Source: JADKIH01 sp031417555 (GTDB lineage: Bacteria; Bacteroidota; Bacteroidia; AKYH767-A; 2013-40CM-41-45). From it: a stretch of 64,000 nt of DNA. Each line of letters starts with the position of its first letter. The stretch's first letter is position 1. A program made the position numbers and the translations under genes. The notes below the pieces were generated by a model. It saw only the letters and a list, made by a program, of their open reading frames with translations. It was not told where the DNA came from and made no database searches. Positions 61,681 through 64,000 of the stretch are shown here, in pieces. Location of the stretch: NCBI GenBank assembly GCA_031417555.1, contig JANOVV010000028.1, positions 62,001 through 126,000 on the forward strand. Direction: 5' to 3'.

Positions 61681-63864
61681 ATGAAGAAGTTTATATTCAT
61701 ATCCATTCGGTCAATAACGTTGATAATCCTTATTCCGGTGTTTTGTCAGGCGCAAATGCACCTGAAAAAAGCAAATCGGTTTTACGATAATCTTGCTTTT
61801 GCTGAGGCTGCTCCTGAGTATGAAAAAGCGTTAAAATCAGATTCAACGAATTCTGATGCTATATTCCGTATCGCTCATTGTTACAGACTTATCAATAATA
61901 TGCAGGAGGCAGAAAAGTGGTATGGAAAGGCTGTTCAATTAAAAGAGGCAAGACCTTCACATTTTATTTATTATACAGAAGCATTAATGAGCAATGGAAA
62001 ATATTCAGATGCTGAATACTGGATAATGAAATACAGAGAAGTTGCCGGCGCAGATAGCCGCACGGATAAAATCGTAGAATCACTTCATAATATAGGTTGG
62101 CTAATCCAGGATAGTTTAAATTTTGTTATTAATAAACTATCCATCAACAGCGAAAATGCTGATTGTGCTCCTGTAATCTATAATAATGGAATTGTATTTT
62201 CTTCTTCAAGAAAAAGAGGTGAAATAATACAAAGGGTACATGAATGGACTGATCTTCCTTTTTTTACATTGTATTATTCTAAAGGGAAAGGTGATAAATT
62301 AGCCGAACCGGAACTTTTTGCTCCATCGATTACAACAAAATTTAATAATGCAACTATATGCTTTAATAAAAAAGGCGATGAATTATATATTACTAGAAAT
62401 AATATTACAGAAGGTGATATAAAAAGAAGTGATAGTGGTGTTGTAAAATTAAGCATCTATCGTTTTAAAAAATCAGGTTCAAAATGGATTGATGAATCTT
62501 CTTTCCAATATAACAGTGATCAGTATAACTGCGCTCATCCTTGCTTAAGTGCTGATGGCAGTAAATTATTTTTTACTTCTGACATGCCGGGAGGATTCGG
62601 AGGATTGGATCTTTATGTAAGTTCTAAAAAAGGAAAAGACTGGGGAAAACCGGAAAACCTGGGTCCTAATATTAATACTACTGGTAACGACTGCTTTCCA
62701 TTTGTAGATGATAAAGACGGACTTTTTTATGCAACCAATGGACGGGGAGGACTCGGTGGTCATGATATCTTTTATTGTGCAAAATCTTTTGATGGTTATT
62801 CAGATCCCGAAAATTTAGGATACCCGATTAATTCACCCGGCGATGATTTCGGATGGACACAAAACGAAACAGGTAATTCCGGGTACTTCTCTTCCAACAG
62901 AGAAGGCCGTGGCCAAAACGATGATATATATTCTTTCAATCGGGCATCTTATCCTCTTAATCTTTTAGTAATAGACTCAAAAACTAAAATGCCATTGACT
63001 GCTTCCAGAGTGAAAGTAATGGAATCAGGAAGGCAAAAACGAGTATTGACGACATCCGATGATGGTTCGCTTTATATGTTTATTACTCCGGGTAAAAATT
63101 ATAGCTTTATTACGGAAAAAGAAAAATATGCTACTGATTCAACCGGCCTTGAATGGAAGTCTTTATCTATGGCTTCATTAAACAATTTATCAATCGCTCT
63201 GCGTAAAGAAGTGTCGAATGTTTTTGTCGAAGGAAAGCTTTTCAATAACAGCTCGGATAAAAAAGCAATTGCTAATGCAAAAGTCATTCTCACCGATAAG
63301 GAAACAGGCAAAGAAATTTCTACTGTTTCTGGAGAAGACGGATCTTATAAATTTGAAAATCTCACATTAGATAGCCGGTATAGCCTGGAAGCCAAAATGA
63401 AAAATGGCGTTTCTTATCCGATAGAGATCTCAATAGATGATATTGCAGATAACAGAACTGTCAACAGAGATATTGTCATTAATAATATTATGGATGTTGT
63501 TAAAATTGAAAACATATTTTACGACCTAAACAAATACAATGTTAGACCTGATGCTGCCAATATACTGGACGGATTAGTTGACATGATGAAATCTAATGCA
63601 GAAATGAAAATTGAAATTCGTTCTCATACAGATTGTCGTCAAGACGATAATTACAATATGAAATTATCAGAAAGACGCGCAAAAGCTGTTGTAGCTTACT
63701 TAGCCAAACATGGCATTTCCTCTAAAAGGCTTGTTGCTAAAGGATACGGAGAAACCATGCTGATTAATCACTGTGAATGTGAAGGAGGCAGTATAAAGCC
63801 TTGCTCTGAAGAAGAACAACAGTTAAACAGGCGGACAGAATTTAAGATACTTTCATTGGAGTAA
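61681..63864 (+). CDS. PorE-like TPR/beta-propeller/OmpA outer-membrane protein
   Basis: A 727-residue protein with signal peptide (cleaved after CQA near residue 24), TPR-like helices (about 25-130; KKANRFYDNLAFAEAAPEYE, AIFRIAHCYRLINNMQEAEK), PD40/WD40-type propeller blades (about 155-425; CLSADGSKLFFTSDMPGGFG, NGRGGLGGHDIFYC, GYFSSNREGRGQNDDIYSF), a CarboxypepD_reg-like domain (about 510-595) and an OmpA domain (about 610-725; FYDLNKYNVRP, EIRSHTDCRQDDNYNMKLSE, RRTEFKI). This order matches PorE of the type IX apparatus, which binds peptidoglycan. Paralogues are common beside PorP/SprF-adhesin genes. It lies 17 bp after the PorP/SprF gene and ends the operon. Confidence 0.9.
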   Translation: MKKFIFISIRSITLIILIPVFCQAQMHLKKANRFYDNLAFAEAAPEYEKALKSDSTNSDAIFRIAHCYRLINNMQEAEKWYGKAVQLKEARPSHFIYYTEALMSNGKYSDAEYWIMKYREVAGADSRTDKIVESLHNIGWLIQDSLNFVINKLSINSENADCAPVIYNNGIVFSSSRKRGEIIQRVHEWTDLPFFTLYYSKGKGDKLAEPELFAPSITTKFNNATICFNKKGDELYITRNNITEGDIKRSDSGVVKLSIYRFKKSGSKWIDESSFQYNSDQYNCAHPCLSADGSKLFFTSDMPGGFGGLDLYVSSKKGKDWGKPENLGPNINTTGNDCFPFVDDKDGLFYATNGRGGLGGHDIFYCAKSFDGYSDPENLGYPINSPGDDFGWTQNETGNSGYFSSNREGRGQNDDIYSFNRASYPLNLLVIDSKTKMPLTASRVKVMESGRQKRVLTTSDDGSLYMFITPGKNYSFITEKEKYATDSTGLEWKSLSMASLNNLSIALRKEVSNVFVEGKLFNNSSDKKAIANAKVILTDKETGKEISTVSGEDGSYKFENLTLDSRYSLEAKMKNGVSYPIEISIDDIADNRTVNRDIVINNIMDVVKIENIFYDLNKYNVRPDAANILDGLVDMMKSNAEMKIEIRSHTDCRQDDNYNMKLSERRAKAVVAYLAKHGISSKRLVAKGYGETMLINHCECEGGSIKPCSEEEQQLNRRTEFKILSLE

Positions 63865-63929
63865 AAAGAAAAGCTATTAACGAGATTTAACAATGGAGCA
63901 CTTTTCATGAAACACAATTTGTGAAAATT

Positions 63930-63965
63930 AAGGCGGAGACATTCTAAATGTCTCCGCTTTTTTTG
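63930..63965 (+). terminator. Intrinsic terminator of the adhesin-PorP-PorE operon
   Basis: GCGGAGACATT (63933-63943) pairs perfectly with AATGTCTCCGC (63947-63957) with a 3-nt loop and a T run. No gene follows before the window end at 64000. Confidence 0.92.
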
Positions 63966-64000
63966 TTGCAGGATTAATACTAATAGCTTATTTATTATTT

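Overview
The window is AT-rich DNA (roughly one third G+C by eye) from a member of the Bacteroidetes. Support comes from type IX secretion (T9SS) C-terminal sorting domains of both types (A at 27865 and 46789, B/CHU_C at 60670), PorP/SprF- and PorE-like outer-membrane genes, DUF4199, promoters of the TTTG / TAnnTTTG kind, and few Shine-Dalgarno sequences. Genus is not decidable from sequence alone; a Cytophagia/Chitinophagia/Sphingobacteriia-like free-living bacterium fits.

Region 1 (1-30.8 kb) looks like a stress and envelope island. A minus-strand operon (8311 to 1518) encodes an AraC-family regulator, a PAS-PAS-HisKA-HATPase-REC-HPt hybrid kinase, four stand-alone receivers and a second kinase whose N-terminal 400 residues are an 18-copy, 21-residue coiled-coil repeat. 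Around it lie a DUF748/AsmA-like protein, AI-2E permease, Dps, a MlaEFD lipid transporter, an OmpA/TSP3 porin, CsbD-like protein, lipoproteins, a BamA-like barrel protein, YihY, a secreted purple-acid-phosphatase-like enzyme, a duplicated DUF2541-like protein, DUF4199 and several 48-78-residue proteins. Fourteen promoters in this region, on both strands, share one architecture: two direct half-sites (consensus WTRTAAC) spaced exactly 21 bp, then a -7 TTTG-like box 25-26 bp further on. This is the geometry of AraC-type activator sites, and one copy precedes the AraC gene itself. I propose a self-regulated regulon; it is the main discovery candidate here.

Region 2 (31.5-35.8 kb) is a sulfur operon: cysteine synthase (CysM-like), JAMM protease, ThiS/MoaD-like sulfur carrier, ThiF/MoeB-rhodanese, and two halves of a YeeE/YedE thiosulfate transporter. 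This matches the carrier-protein-thiocarboxylate route to cysteine. It is preceded by a 29-codon leader peptide with Cys codons followed by a perfect terminator hairpin, and a leader segment can pair with the terminator's left arm: a likely cysteine-tRNA-sensing attenuator.

Region 3 (36.3-64 kb) is surface-adhesin territory. A 3486-residue secreted protein carries 89 tandem 24-25-residue CTDC-like repeats. After a 1.3-kb array of about 253-bp hairpin repeats (one copy interrupted by a 139-bp MITE-like element with a 10-bp target duplication) and a pair of exported methionine sulfoxide reductases, a 3496-residue type B adhesin is followed by a PorP/SprF partner and a PorE-like TPR/propeller/OmpA protein, the usual arrangement for surface anchoring of SprB-like adhesins.
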